Assembly: GCA_046262295.1 (NCBI GenBank)
Contig: JBHENC010000001.1
Span: 1 to 64,000, forward strand
Origin: JBHENC01 sp046262295
Lineage (GTDB): Bacteria > Acidobacteriota > Blastocatellia > Pyrinomonadales > Pyrinomonadaceae
Direction of reading: 5' to 3'
DNA length: 64,000 bases
The notes beneath the pieces were generated by a model. That model did not search any database, was not told the DNA's origin, and saw only the letters and a program-made list of their open reading frames with translations. The position numbers and the translations under genes were made by a program. This document shows positions 30,375 through 38,641 of the stretch, one piece after another (position 1 is the stretch's first letter; every line of letters begins with the position of its first letter).

Positions 30375-30692
30375 ATGACTAATGAAGAGTTAGAAAAGAG
30401 AATGGAATTCATTGTTGAGCAGCAGGCGCAATTTACCGCCGACATACAGAAGTTGCAGGAAGCACAAGCGCGCACGGATCAAATCGTCAATCGTTTGGCG
30501 AGCGCCACGCTTAATCGTTTTGAAGCCACAGACAAGCGGGTTGAGGATATAGACGAACGAATCGCGGCGCTTGTCGGCTCGCAAGTGCGCACGGAAGAGA
30601 ATGTCAGGAAGACGGACGAAAATCTCAGAAACCTGATCGCGGTGGTTGATCGTTATGTCAATGAAGGCGGCAATGGAAACGCCAAAGAGTAA
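30375..30692 (+). CDS. Small coiled-coil protein
   Basis: 105 residues, nearly all predicted helix with heptad-like hydrophobic spacing: ELEKRMEFIVEQQAQFTADI, QKLQEAQARTDQIVNRL, RVEDIDERIAALVGSQV and RTEENVRKTDENLRNLI. I associate this family with small acidobacterial proteins of unknown role. The ATG at 30375 starts the helix; a TTG six codons earlier is less likely. It follows attC 2 by 70 bp and may have been carried as the next cassette, but no closing attC was found. Confidence 0.6.
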   Translation: MTNEELEKRMEFIVEQQAQFTADIQKLQEAQARTDQIVNRLASATLNRFEATDKRVEDIDERIAALVGSQVRTEENVRKTDENLRNLIAVVDRYVNEGGNGNAKE

Positions 30693-31125
30693 GCAAACGT
30701 AGAAAGCAGGCATCAAAGCCACGCTCTCTATCGCCAGCCGCAATCCAACAACCTATAACTCATTCAAACCGACCCTCGCCAGCGAGCCTTTCATCATCAA
30801 GCTATCTGTTTTCTGCTATCTTGCGTGTAGCGCGCTGGCTTCGGGCGAATTCGGGCGTTCGTGTGAAAAACGGAAATGCAGATGAATGAGCTAAGCTCCG
30901 ATCGCTTATAGCGATTTCTATGATGTTCCTCTTGCCTTTGTTGTTTGGCACGGTAAAAAGCAGTTTCTTTTCTTGCGTGATTTATCGAAACAAAATATTT
31001 TTTGCGCACATTCAATTGAAAATCGCTTAACCTGCAAAAAGAAAAAGAAACGGAAGCGGTTTGTCCTTTTCCGTTTCTCTCAAAGCAAAATCGCAAGTTT
31101 TGCCTTCCTTCCTGAGTCTTCATGG
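30693..31125. other. 433-bp gap without a supported gene
   Basis: I see no conserved protein, RNA gene or attC here. The reading frames present have no domain pattern or credible start. The stretch 31005-31100 is A/T- and purine-rich (repeated AAAGAAAAAG/GAAACG). Confidence 0.5.
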
Positions 31126-31578
31126 TTAATCGAAATGGCTGCTCGGCGTTCCCTGCCAGCCAGACAATTGCCAACGTCCGCTACGCTTGACCCAGATTTG
31201 AGTATGGCGCACCTCGCCTACCTTCTGCCCGCCTTTAAAGTATGCGGAACGTCCCGTAATGACAACTGTATCGCCGTAGCGACGCAAGAGGAATTCGTCG
31301 CTCTCGATTTTATCAACTTGAAATTGGCGGGAGCGCATAGCTTCTAATGTCTGCTGTTTATTCGCGGTTTTTCCGTCGGCATTAATTGTAAAATAATCAT
31401 CTGCAAAGAACTGTTCAAGAGCTTCCAGATTCGGTTTTCCCTCAAAAGCGTCGAACATCTTGCGCTCTAATTTGCGAAACATCTGTTCGTCCTTATCCGT
31501 CCGCTTCGTCTCAATTTGGGCGAAGGCGAAAGCCGAAATCGCAACGGTTATGATAAATGCCGCAAGTATTTGTTTCAT
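31126..31578 (-). CDS. Secreted DUF4440/NTF2-like protein
   Basis: 150 residues: a signal peptide (IITVAISAFAFAQ), then a DUF4440-type NTF2 fold with MFDAFEGKPNLEALEQFFAD, DYFTINADGKTANKQQ, a strand pair (LRRYGDTVVITGRSAYF) and the closing RHTQIWVKRSGRWQLSGWQG. The family includes isomerases and many non-catalytic binders; no activity can be assigned. It is followed upstream on the same strand by another small secreted protein. Confidence 0.82.
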   Translation of the reverse strand: MKQILAAFIITVAISAFAFAQIETKRTDKDEQMFRKLERKMFDAFEGKPNLEALEQFFADDYFTINADGKTANKQQTLEAMRSRQFQVDKIESDEFLLRRYGDTVVITGRSAYFKGGQKVGEVRHTQIWVKRSGRWQLSGWQGTPSSHFD

Positions 31579-31644
31579 ATTCGTATCTCCGAAATTTGCG
31601 GGGGCGACGGTTTGTTTCTCGCCCCTGCAATTATTTCTGCCGAG

Positions 31645-32142
31645 TTATTGCCGCTTCATAGTGCCGGTAACGACTGTCCCCGGAACTGTTTCAATGTAGA
31701 ATATCTCTTTGCCTTCATCAACAACGACAATACTGCCAGCGGCGGTAAAGCCATTGGCGAAAGTTACGTTTAATGTTCCGGTGCAGTCAGGTTCGACCGT
31801 GTAAGTTCCGGTAGTTGCGTTTTGGGAAATCGCGCCGCCGAAACTAGTGGAGTCAGTTCCTGTAAAATTGCCGGAGCCGTCAAATACTAATCGCCCGACG
31901 GTGGCGAGCAGAACCGGATTTGACGGCGGGCTGGTCGGAGTCGGCGGCACCAAAAAAAATGTTCCGGTAGCTTTAAGACCGTAGCCTCCGCGCAATGTGT
32001 GTAAGCCGCAACGTCCCGCTGCCAAAGAGTTGCCCGCATAGGCTCTGCTTTCGCTCGCAAAGCCAGCCAATGTAAATGTTCCGGCGATTGCCAAAACGGT
32101 AAATAATTTGACGAGGTGGTTTTTCACGTTATTTTTTTTCAT
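31645..32142 (-). CDS. Small secreted beta-rich protein, unknown function
   Basis: 165 residues with a signal peptide (LFTVLAIAGTFTLAGFASESRAYA). The mature part is glycine/threonine-rich beta: CGLHTLRGGYGLKATGTF, LATVGRLVFDGSGNFTGTDS, TTGTYTVEPDCTGTLNVTFA and EIFYIETVPGTVVTGTMKRQ. The two cysteines could form a disulfide. This pattern recurs in acidobacterial secreted proteins, but I know no function. The region before its start (32143-32300) separates it from the divergent winged-helix/TPR regulator. Confidence 0.65.
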   Translation of the reverse strand: MKKNNVKNHLVKLFTVLAIAGTFTLAGFASESRAYAGNSLAAGRCGLHTLRGGYGLKATGTFFLVPPTPTSPPSNPVLLATVGRLVFDGSGNFTGTDSTSFGGAISQNATTGTYTVEPDCTGTLNVTFANGFTAAGSIVVVDEGKEIFYIETVPGTVVTGTMKRQ

Positions 32143-32303
32143 TTTTGTTTCTCCTAGTTTTTAGATTTCGATACCGAAAATAATTTGTTGTTACGTCCGG
32201 TTATCGTTTAGACTTTTTGTCTGCGAACAATCTAACAAGCAAGCGGCGGACGAGTCGTGAGTAAAAGCGGATTCTTCTCAAAGGTTTTTGTGATGATTTT
32301 GTG

Positions 32304-34019
32304 ATGGCGGTTAAGTCCTTTATTTATCAGTTCGATAACGTGCGCGTTGAGGCGCGAGAATTTCGCGTTTTTAAAAACGACGAAGCGATTACGCTCGAAC
32401 CGAAGGCATTTACCGTACTGGTTTTTCTAATCGAGAATCGCGGACGGCTCGTTACGAAAGACGATTTGCTCGATGCGCTGTGGAAAGATTCGTTTGTTAC
32501 GCCGAATGTTTTGACGCGCATTGTCGCGCAGCTTCGCCGCGCTCTCGGTGATGCGCCGAACAATTCGCGCTATATCGAAACCGTGCCGACGCGCGGTTAT
32601 CGGTTTATTGCCGAAGTCGAGGAAATCGGAGCGCGAAACAAAGCGGAAGCTGTTTCCGATAAAACGCTTGCCGTTCTGCCGTTCAAACTCTTAAACCCGA
32701 ATGACGAGAGCAATTATTTGAGCGTCGGGCTTGCCGACTCTTTGATTACCAAATTGAGCAACATTCGCCGTCTGACCGTGCGCCCGACAAGTTCGGTAAT
32801 GCGCTACGCGGGCGAAACGGACGCCGGGAGCGCGGGGCGCGAATTGAAAGTCGAAACGGTGATTGACGGCGCGGTTCAGCAGGCGGGCGACCGCGTGCGC
32901 GTAAGCGTCCGACTCGTTCGTGCTTCGGACGGCAAGCCGCTTTGGGGAAACACTTACGACACGCAGTTTGTCAATATATTTCAGGTGCAGGACGAGATTT
33001 CCGCACGCATCGCCGAAGCCTTAAGAATTCAATTAAGCGGCGACGAACAAGCGCGGCTCACGCAGCAACCAACCGATAATCTCGAAGCCTACCAGCTTTA
33101 CTTGCGCGGCAATTTTCATCTTTACCAATTCACGCCCGACGGCTTGCAGAAGGCGATACAATTTTTCAACCAAGCCATCGCGCTTGACGCTAATTACGCG
33201 CTCGCCTATGCCGGACTCGCCAACGCTTACGGCATCGCATCATCTTTCGGCGATGATTCGGCGGCTCTACGCGCCGAAGCCGCTGCGCAAAAAGCCGTCG
33301 CGCTCGACCCGACGCTTGCCGAAACGCACGCCGCGCTCGCCGCTATATTTTTCTGGCAAAAGCGCGACGCTGCCAAAGCGCTGGAATCTTTTAATCGCGC
33401 TCTCGAACTCAATCCGAATTCTTCCGTCGCGCATCATTATTACTCTTGGTTTTTGATTGCGACGGCGCGTTTTGACAAAGCCGAACAGCACTTGCGCCGC
33501 GCTCTCGAACTCGACCCGCTTTCGCCGGGCATCAATGTTGACCAGGGCTTGCCGTTCTTTTTCTCGCGCCGCTACACCGAAGCTCGCGCCCGCTACGAGC
33601 AAGCGTTAAAAACGGACTCGAATTTCGGCTACGCGCATTTACGGCTTGGCGAAGCGTGCGAAGGCGCGGACGATTTAGCTTGCGCCGTGAGTGGATTTGA
33701 ACGCGCCGCCGCTTTTCCGGGCGGTGATTCGACTGTTAAGACACAACTAGCTCGCGCACTCGCGTTGGCCGGAAAAAAAGACGATGCCCGCCGGATTCTC
33801 GACCAATTAACAACAAAAGACGCGCCGCGCAGTTCGCCTTATTTTATCGCGCTTGCCTTTGCCGCTTTAGACGAACCGGACAAGGCATTTGAAAATCTAA
33901 ACCGCGCTCTCGCCGAACAAGATAAATGGATTGGTTGGACAAAAGTTGATCCGCGGCTTGATACTTTGCGTCAGGATGCCCGCTTCAACGATTTTCTGCG
34001 TCGTGCTAACCTCAAGTAA
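32304..34019 (+). CDS. Winged-helix / TolB-like / TPR regulator (CadC-like output domain)
   Basis: 571 residues, no membrane segment. Residues 1-105 form an OmpR/PhoB-type winged helix (ITLEPKAFTVLVFLIENRGR, PNVLTRIVAQLRRALGD, IETVPTRGYRFIAEV). Residues about 115-240 match the TolB N-terminal-like domain found in adenylate-cyclase/CadC-type proteins (LAVLPFKLLNPNDESNYLSV, GLADSLITKLSNI). The remainder is a TPR array (ANYALAYAGLANAYGIA, PNSSVAHHYYSWFLIATARF). This architecture is characteristic of Acidobacteriota transcription factors; the signal is unknown. Divergent transcription from the small secreted protein makes that gene a possible target. Confidence 0.87.
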   Translation: MAVKSFIYQFDNVRVEAREFRVFKNDEAITLEPKAFTVLVFLIENRGRLVTKDDLLDALWKDSFVTPNVLTRIVAQLRRALGDAPNNSRYIETVPTRGYRFIAEVEEIGARNKAEAVSDKTLAVLPFKLLNPNDESNYLSVGLADSLITKLSNIRRLTVRPTSSVMRYAGETDAGSAGRELKVETVIDGAVQQAGDRVRVSVRLVRASDGKPLWGNTYDTQFVNIFQVQDEISARIAEALRIQLSGDEQARLTQQPTDNLEAYQLYLRGNFHLYQFTPDGLQKAIQFFNQAIALDANYALAYAGLANAYGIASSFGDDSAALRAEAAAQKAVALDPTLAETHAALAAIFFWQKRDAAKALESFNRALELNPNSSVAHHYYSWFLIATARFDKAEQHLRRALELDPLSPGINVDQGLPFFFSRRYTEARARYEQALKTDSNFGYAHLRLGEACEGADDLACAVSGFERAAAFPGGDSTVKTQLARALALAGKKDDARRILDQLTTKDAPRSSPYFIALAFAALDEPDKAFENLNRALAEQDKWIGWTKVDPRLDTLRQDARFNDFLRRANLK

Positions 34020-34039
34020 AGCGAGTCGGCTTATCAAAA

Positions 34040-34132
34040 ATTCAGGAAAATATAGCCGTAGACGAAAGCGTTCTTTTAAATTTACAGAGTTTTTATGTCG
34101 CCGATGATGAAGTAATTTTCAAATTAACGTAG
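34040..34132 (+). pseudogene. Possible remnant of an AT-rich gene
   Basis: An open frame ending in TAG at 34130-34132 gives a coherent C-terminal-looking peptide (KIQENIAVDESVLLNL, then QSFYVADDEVIFKLT). There is no start or RBS. It precedes attC 3 by about 40 bp and could be the tail of a lost cassette gene. Low confidence. Confidence 0.25.
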
Positions 34133-34169
34133 ATTCTTATAAGCGAGTGTCTTTTGAAAACAACGCCGC

Positions 34170-34281
34170 ATCGAACAATTCAATGGACGTGAGGGCGAAA
34201 CAGCTACTTTCTTATCAACGGGCTTTTTACCCTTAGCTTGCGTGTAGGCGGTTTAGCCCCGCGCCATCTCAACCGTTCGGC
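34170..34281 (+). mobile_element. attC recombination site 3 (diverged core)
   Basis: The arms CGAACAATTCAATGGACG and the distal CGCCATCTCAACCGTTCG pair in the same pattern as attC 1, and the two sites are alike along their length (shared AATTYAATGGACG, GGCGAAACAGCT, CATCTCA.CCGTT). The core pair is CGAAC/GTTCG rather than CTAAC/GTTAG, a compensated change that keeps pairing but departs from the consensus at one base on each side. Confidence 0.7.
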
Positions 34282-34304
34282 GACTTTTGCGAGTTGTGTA
34301 TAAT
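34276..34304 (+). promoter_or_regulatory. Promoter of the hicB remnant
   Basis: TTCGGC (34276-34281), 17 bases, perfect TATAAT (34299-34304). The -35 box lies on the distal attC core. GGAGG at 34311-34315 precedes the ATG at 34322 by six bases. Confidence 0.6.
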
Positions 34305-34321
34305 ACTCACGGAGGAAAGCT

Positions 34322-34530
34322 ATGAAGGTTTACACGGCTATTGTTGAGAAATGCCCTGACACCAAGTTGTATGTTGGTTATGTTCCGGGTTGCCCGCCAC
34401 TCATTCCCAGGCAGAAACGCTTGATGAGTTGAATAGTAATTTGCAGGAAGTTATTGAAATGCTGCTTGAAGACGGCGAACCTGAAATGGAGTCTGATTTC
34501 GTCGGCACGCAGACCCTAATGGTGACCTGA
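34322..34530 (+). pseudogene. Frameshifted hicB antitoxin gene
   Basis: ATG at 34322 begins MKVYTAIVEKCPDTKLYVGY, the typical HicB N-terminus, and continues VPGCP. The frame then breaks near 34395 and terminates at 34432. The next frame resumes THSQAETLDELNSNLQEVIE with MLLEDGEPEME to a stop at 34530, which is the HicB C-terminal half. One added base at 34392-34398 would restore the gene. HicB normally neutralises the mRNA interferase HicA encoded next to it, as here. Confidence 0.82.
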
Positions 34531-34533
34531 GAG

Positions 34534-34650
34534 ATGGTCAGAGTTCCTGTTCTAAAGGCCGCCGAAGTCATTTCCGTTTTGTCGAAGCTTGGCTTTATTG
34601 AAGTGCGTCAGCGGTCCTTTTATCAATCTTCAGATTGCTTATCTTACTAA
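34534..34650 (+). pseudogene. Truncated hicA toxin gene
   Basis: MVRVPVLKAAEVISVLSKLG followed by FIEVRQR matches the first half of HicA (double-stranded-RNA-binding fold). The frame then runs into unrelated sequence and stops at 34650, so the conserved G-S-H-x-x-F catalytic His segment and the C-terminus are missing. The toxin should be inactive. It follows hicB by three bases, the normal operon spacing. Confidence 0.78.
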
Positions 34651-34666
34651 AGAGATCAATTATCAA

Positions 34667-35221
34667 ATGATGAATCAAACCGCCCGCAAGCCGGATGAAA
34701 CAGAATACCTGCCGTACTATGAAAGGTATATTTCGCTTGTCCCTGACGGCGACATACTCGTTTCATTAAGTAACCAGTTGAATGATACGCTGGCTCTCTT
34801 GCGCAGCATCCCGGAGTCGCAGGCCGGTTTCCGTTATGCGCCGGGCAAGTGGAGCATCCGGGAACTAATCGGCCACGTGATAGATACCGAGAGAATCTTC
34901 GTTTACCGTGCGTTGTGCTTCGCCCGCAATGACAAGACGCCGCTGCCCGGTTATGAAGAGGATGATTACATCCGTAACGCTTCATTCGATGATTACCCGC
35001 TCAACGATCTTGCGGCAGAGTTCGAGAGCGTCAGAAAATCGAGTCTCTTCTTTTTCAGGCATCTGGATAATGAAGCATGGCAGCGCAGCGGCGTGGCTAA
35101 CAACAGCGAGGTGAGTGTTCGTGCGTTAGCTTATATTATTGCGGGGCATGAGCTACATCACAGGGCTATCCTGCGCAACCGGTATCTGCAATCGAATGCG
35201 AACGTTTTGACAAGCCAATGA
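34667..35221 (+). CDS. DinB-family protein
   Basis: 184 residues of the DinB/YfiT-like four-helix bundle. Metal-ligand histidines are seen in LIGHVIDTERIFVYRAL and in the C-terminal AGHELHHRAIL. PGKWSIRELIGH is the classic N-terminal motif. The frame is open further upstream (34589) across the hicA remnant, but ATG at 34667 or 34670 fits the family start (MNQTARKPDETEYLPYYERY). Members are thiol-dependent metalloenzymes, some acting as bacillithiol or mycothiol transferases; specificity is unknown. Confidence 0.82.
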   Translation: MMNQTARKPDETEYLPYYERYISLVPDGDILVSLSNQLNDTLALLRSIPESQAGFRYAPGKWSIRELIGHVIDTERIFVYRALCFARNDKTPLPGYEEDDYIRNASFDDYPLNDLAAEFESVRKSSLFFFRHLDNEAWQRSGVANNSEVSVRALAYIIAGHELHHRAILRNRYLQSNANVLTSQ

Positions 35222-35320
35222 AGCGCGCGGACGCGGGCGGCAAGGGTCTTTTATCTTCCGTAATATACCGCCGCGCCGCTTAGCTCCGGCGGACAACTTC
35301 ACACGCGCTCGCCCTTCTTC

Positions 35321-36115
35321 TCACGAACGCTCTGAGGCGACGCGGGCGAGGGTGGCGAGGATGCGCGTTCCGGCGAGGAATGTTCCGCGCAGCGTGCCGG
35401 AAACTTTCGATTCGCCGCCCGTGCGACAGCGATGATTGACGGGCAACTCAAGTATGCGCAAACGTGCGCGGGCGGCGCGCATCTGCATTTCCAGATTCCA
35501 GCCGTAAGTCTGCTCGCGCATTCCGAGCGCGTCGAGCGCCTCGCGGCGAATCGCGCGAAACGGGCACATATCCGTATAGCTGACATTGTAAAGCAGGCGC
35601 AACAGAAAGCCTGCGGCGCGCCCTGCAAAGAGTTGTTGAAAATTCATACTGCCCGGTTCGCGCTTTCCACGTGTGCGCGAGCCGATCACAAAATCGTGCG
35701 TGCCTTCGATGATGGGTTGAATTAATTTACCCATCAATTCAGGGCAATCGCTGCCGTCGCCGTCGAGAAAGACGACGATGCGGCATTCGGGATCAAGCGC
35801 CCGCACGCCCGCCAGACACGCGCGCCCGTACCCGCGTTGCGGTTCGACGACGACGCGCGCTCCCGCCGCACCCGCACGTTCCGCCGTCTTGTCAGTGCTG
35901 CCGTTATCAACGACGATCACTTCCCTTGCAATCTCGCGCGGTATCGCCCGCACCACATCCACAATCGGCTCTTCTTCATTGAGCGCAGGGATAATCACAC
36001 AGACGTTCGCGCCTTGAAGCGAGGCATCATTGCCTGAACCGGAAGTTTGCGAAAAAGCGGCGGGCGTGTTTGTGTTGTCGTTGAGACTACTGCTGATATT
36101 GCGCTCGCTCATCAT
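35321..36115 (-). CDS. Family 2 glycosyltransferase (dolichol-phosphate mannosyltransferase-like)
   Basis: 264 residues. The GT2 nucleotide-sugar fold shows VCVIIPALNEEEPIVDVVRA, VIVVDNGSTDKTAERA and the DxD-type metal site FLDGDGSDCPE. YTDMCPFRAIRREALDALGM and ELPVNHRCRTGGESKVSGT are acceptor-side motifs of DPM1/polyprenyl-phosphate glycosyltransferase-like proteins. There is no membrane anchor. It is the last gene of a four-gene operon, and its start overlaps the epimerase stop by four bases (ATGA). Confidence 0.9.
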   Translation of the reverse strand: MMSERNISSSLNDNTNTPAAFSQTSGSGNDASLQGANVCVIIPALNEEEPIVDVVRAIPREIAREVIVVDNGSTDKTAERAGAAGARVVVEPQRGYGRACLAGVRALDPECRIVVFLDGDGSDCPELMGKLIQPIIEGTHDFVIGSRTRGKREPGSMNFQQLFAGRAAGFLLRLLYNVSYTDMCPFRAIRREALDALGMREQTYGWNLEMQMRAARARLRILELPVNHRCRTGGESKVSGTLRGTFLAGTRILATLARVASERS

Positions 36116-37260
36116 CTTCCTTTGTTTGCCGCCGCGACTTTATGAACGATGCCTTTGGCGCGCAGTATGTTTTCCGCCGCCGCGAAATAGTCGCGCACGT
36201 TCGATTGCGCACGAATCCAATCGAGATAGCGTTCGATGCCCGTCGCTAAATCAACCTGCGGCGCATAGCCTGCGGCCTTAATAAGTGTCGTGTCGGAAGT
36301 CAGATGGCGCATCTCGCCGGGACGAAACTCCCCTTGCGCGAGCGGCTCAATCGGAATATTCAGAGCACCGGAAATCAACTCGGCGACTTCACGAATCGTC
36401 GCGGCTTTGCCGCTTCCGACGTTGACCGGCAGACCGTCGAGCGCATCCGTCGTCGCGGCTAGAAGATTAGCGCGTGCGATGTCTTCGACGAAACTGAAAT
36501 CGCGCGTCTGTTCACCGTCTTCGTAAAGCACCGGCGGCAGATTATTGAGCAGCCGCGTGCAGAAGATGGCGATGACGCCCGTGTACGGATTGAAGATGGA
36601 TTGGCGCGGCCCGTAGGTGCATGAATAACGCAGCGCGACAGTCGGCACTCCCGCCTGTTTCCCCCACGTCAGAACCAAACGCTCCTGATCCACCTTCGTG
36701 ATCGCATACACGGTTTCGCCGCCGATGGGCGCGCGTTCCGGCGTCGGCGCTCTCTCGGTTGCGCCGTCGCAGTGCGGGCAGTGAACGGAAAAGTCGCCTG
36801 CACTTAATTGTTCGACCGCACGGACGCTGGGAAAGACAAGGCCATGCTGCGGACAAAGCGCCGCGCCTTCGCTGTAAACGGCCTGCGAGGAAGCGACAAC
36901 GATTTTTTTGACGGGCAGATTCTCTTCGCGTATTACTTCAAGCATCTGCGCCGTGCCGAAGCTGTTGACCTCCACGTACTTCGCTATCTCGGGCATATAA
37001 CCGCCGTAAGCCGCTTGATGAAAGACGACGTCAATGCCTTCGAGCGCGGCGGTCATCGCGGCGCGGTTGCGCACGTCCGCCTCGACGAACTCCGCCGCCT
37101 GCGGTATCCACGCGGGCTTTCCGTTGCGATGCGTCTGCGGCTCAAGGTTGTCCATGATACGCACAGACCAGCCTTCACTAATCAATAAATCCGCGACGTG
37201 CGAGCCGATAAGTCCCGCGCCGCCCGTCACCAATGCCCGCTTGCCGTTCCTGGTTGCCAT
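36112..37260 (-). CDS. NAD-dependent sugar epimerase/dehydratase
   Basis: 382 residues, extended SDR family. The NAD loop is ALVTGGAGLIGSHVADLL, and the catalytic YxxxK is Tyr-Ala-Ile-Thr-Lys in ETVYAITKVDQERL. An insertion with CPQHG and CPHCDG (about 135-165) carries three or four cysteines that could bind zinc, unusual for this family. C-terminal nucleotide-sugar-binding segments are YGPRQSIFNPYTGVIAIF and VNVGSGKAATIREVAELI. Probably a nucleotide-sugar 4-epimerase or dehydratase working with the adjacent glycosyltransferases. Four-base overlaps or near-abutment join it to its neighbours. Confidence 0.88.
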   Translation of the reverse strand: MATRNGKRALVTGGAGLIGSHVADLLISEGWSVRIMDNLEPQTHRNGKPAWIPQAAEFVEADVRNRAAMTAALEGIDVVFHQAAYGGYMPEIAKYVEVNSFGTAQMLEVIREENLPVKKIVVASSQAVYSEGAALCPQHGLVFPSVRAVEQLSAGDFSVHCPHCDGATERAPTPERAPIGGETVYAITKVDQERLVLTWGKQAGVPTVALRYSCTYGPRQSIFNPYTGVIAIFCTRLLNNLPPVLYEDGEQTRDFSFVEDIARANLLAATTDALDGLPVNVGSGKAATIREVAELISGALNIPIEPLAQGEFRPGEMRHLTSDTTLIKAAGYAPQVDLATGIERYLDWIRAQSNVRDYFAAAENILRAKGIVHKVAAANKGR

Positions 37261-37264
37261 TCTT

Positions 37265-38641
37265 TTATGATCCTTGCTCTTTCAAAATTTCCATTCCAAT
37301 TTGTTCGTCCGATGTCTCTGCTTCCCGCCTCCACAGCGCGAACCCGCAGAGAAGCGCAAAAGGCAGATAAATCAAGTTACTAAGTATGAACATCTGCGGC
37401 GGCCTATCGCCAAGCCATGAAGCGTAGAGCACGTAGCAGGCGGTCGTCATATACAACACGGGCGCAAGCGGCAGCAAGCTCGTGAACGGAATCAGCCACG
37501 CGAAGTACCAAGCGTAACGCGGCGATAAGATCAACGTGAAGACGAAAGCGAGCGCGAAGGCACGCACGATATAATCGCTGCCGGTTCGTTCCCTTTTCCA
37601 CACCGCCCACAATCCGACACTTGCTAACGCTACCAGCGCGAAGACGATGAAGGCCGCGTTCGGCACATTGTTTTCGCCGAATAGCCAGCGCGCCAGATTC
37701 AAAAGATAAAAGCGCACGCCGTTCTGCAATCCCTCTTCCTCCGTGTAGCCCGGCAGGAAACCCAGCGCGCCGCTGATGCCGACGCTTAAATACGGCACAT
37801 AAGAGACGATGATTGTAGCAAAGAATGCGAGCGGCATCCTCCATCCCCAACGCTTGTAGAGCGCGGGGAACAGCACCGCCGGAAACAATTTAACGAGCGT
37901 CGCGCAGGCCAAAGCGACGCCCGTCAGTGTTTCTAAATTTCGCCGCCGCGCCAGCAACGCCAGCACGATAAACGTGACGGCAACGGCCTCGACGTGGCCG
38001 CTGCCTGCCGTCTCCCAAATGAATAATGGATGCCACGCGAGCGCGAGCGCGCGTTGACGCGGTAAGTTGAAAGACGCAAGCAACGCCATGAGCGCCCACA
38101 AGCCCACAACCTCGAAGCCGACCATCACGGCCTTCATCCACACCACACGCTCGCTGATGCGCGTCGCCAGAAAGTAAACGGCCTGCGCCACCGGCGGATA
38201 AATGGTATGCGCGTAATCGCGCCGGTTGATCTGCGGATAAATACTAGCGTCGCGCAGCCGCGCCAGAGCGTCGTCGGCGGGCACGTACCTGTAAGGATTG
38301 ATGCCTGCGGCCTGCACGCGCCCGTCCCAGATGTAGCGATAGATGTCGTCGGAAAGATACGGCGGCACAAACAGAATGCTTAAACGGAACAGCGCGGCGA
38401 AGACGATGACGATGATTAAACTGGAGCGGGCACAGCGGGCGCGGAAGACGATGCCGACGGCGGCGAGGTAAATCGCCATCTGCGCCAACGCGAGTTTCAC
38501 GAACCAGATAATATCGCTTGTGCCTTTGGCTCTCAGGCCGAATTTGTAAAGCACAAGCGAAGCGAGGCCGAGCGCGACGAGCAGTAGATTCGCACGCTTT
38601 ACGGCCACGCCGACCAGCATCGCACGCACACTTTTCATCAA
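37265..38641 (-). CDS. Integral-membrane glycosyltransferase (GT87/DUF2029-like)
   Basis: 458 residues with about ten to twelve membrane segments. The first-loop motif YLSDDIYRYIWDGRVQAAG followed by INPY is typical of polyprenyl-phosphate-sugar-dependent mannosyltransferases (GT87/GT39-like); its Asp-Asp pair is the likely catalytic site. LAWHPLFIWETAGSGHVEAV and KLFPAVLFPALYKRW are also family features. It would add a sugar on the periplasmic side. Its start overlaps the preceding gene's stop by four bases; the epimerase follows four bases on. Confidence 0.85.
   Translation of the reverse strand: MMKSVRAMLVGVAVKRANLLLVALGLASLVLYKFGLRAKGTSDIIWFVKLALAQMAIYLAAVGIVFRARCARSSLIIVIVFAALFRLSILFVPPYLSDDIYRYIWDGRVQAAGINPYRYVPADDALARLRDASIYPQINRRDYAHTIYPPVAQAVYFLATRISERVVWMKAVMVGFEVVGLWALMALLASFNLPRQRALALAWHPLFIWETAGSGHVEAVAVTFIVLALLARRRNLETLTGVALACATLVKLFPAVLFPALYKRWGWRMPLAFFATIIVSYVPYLSVGISGALGFLPGYTEEEGLQNGVRFYLLNLARWLFGENNVPNAAFIVFALVALASVGLWAVWKRERTGSDYIVRAFALAFVFTLILSPRYAWYFAWLIPFTSLLPLAPVLYMTTACYVLYASWLGDRPPQMFILSNLIYLPFALLCGFALWRREAETSDEQIGMEILKEQGS

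Noticed and set aside
30797..31174. Minus-strand frame of about 125 codons
   Set aside because: No domain pattern, overlaps the end of the DUF4440 gene and has unlikely composition.
32323..32333. GTTCGAT as the 5' boundary of the cassette ending at attC 3
   Set aside because: It lies inside the well-conserved winged-helix coding region and matches the attC arm over only seven bases.
34589..34666. N-terminal extension of the DinB protein
   Set aside because: The extension is out-of-frame hicA remnant sequence; the family start fits ATG at 34667.
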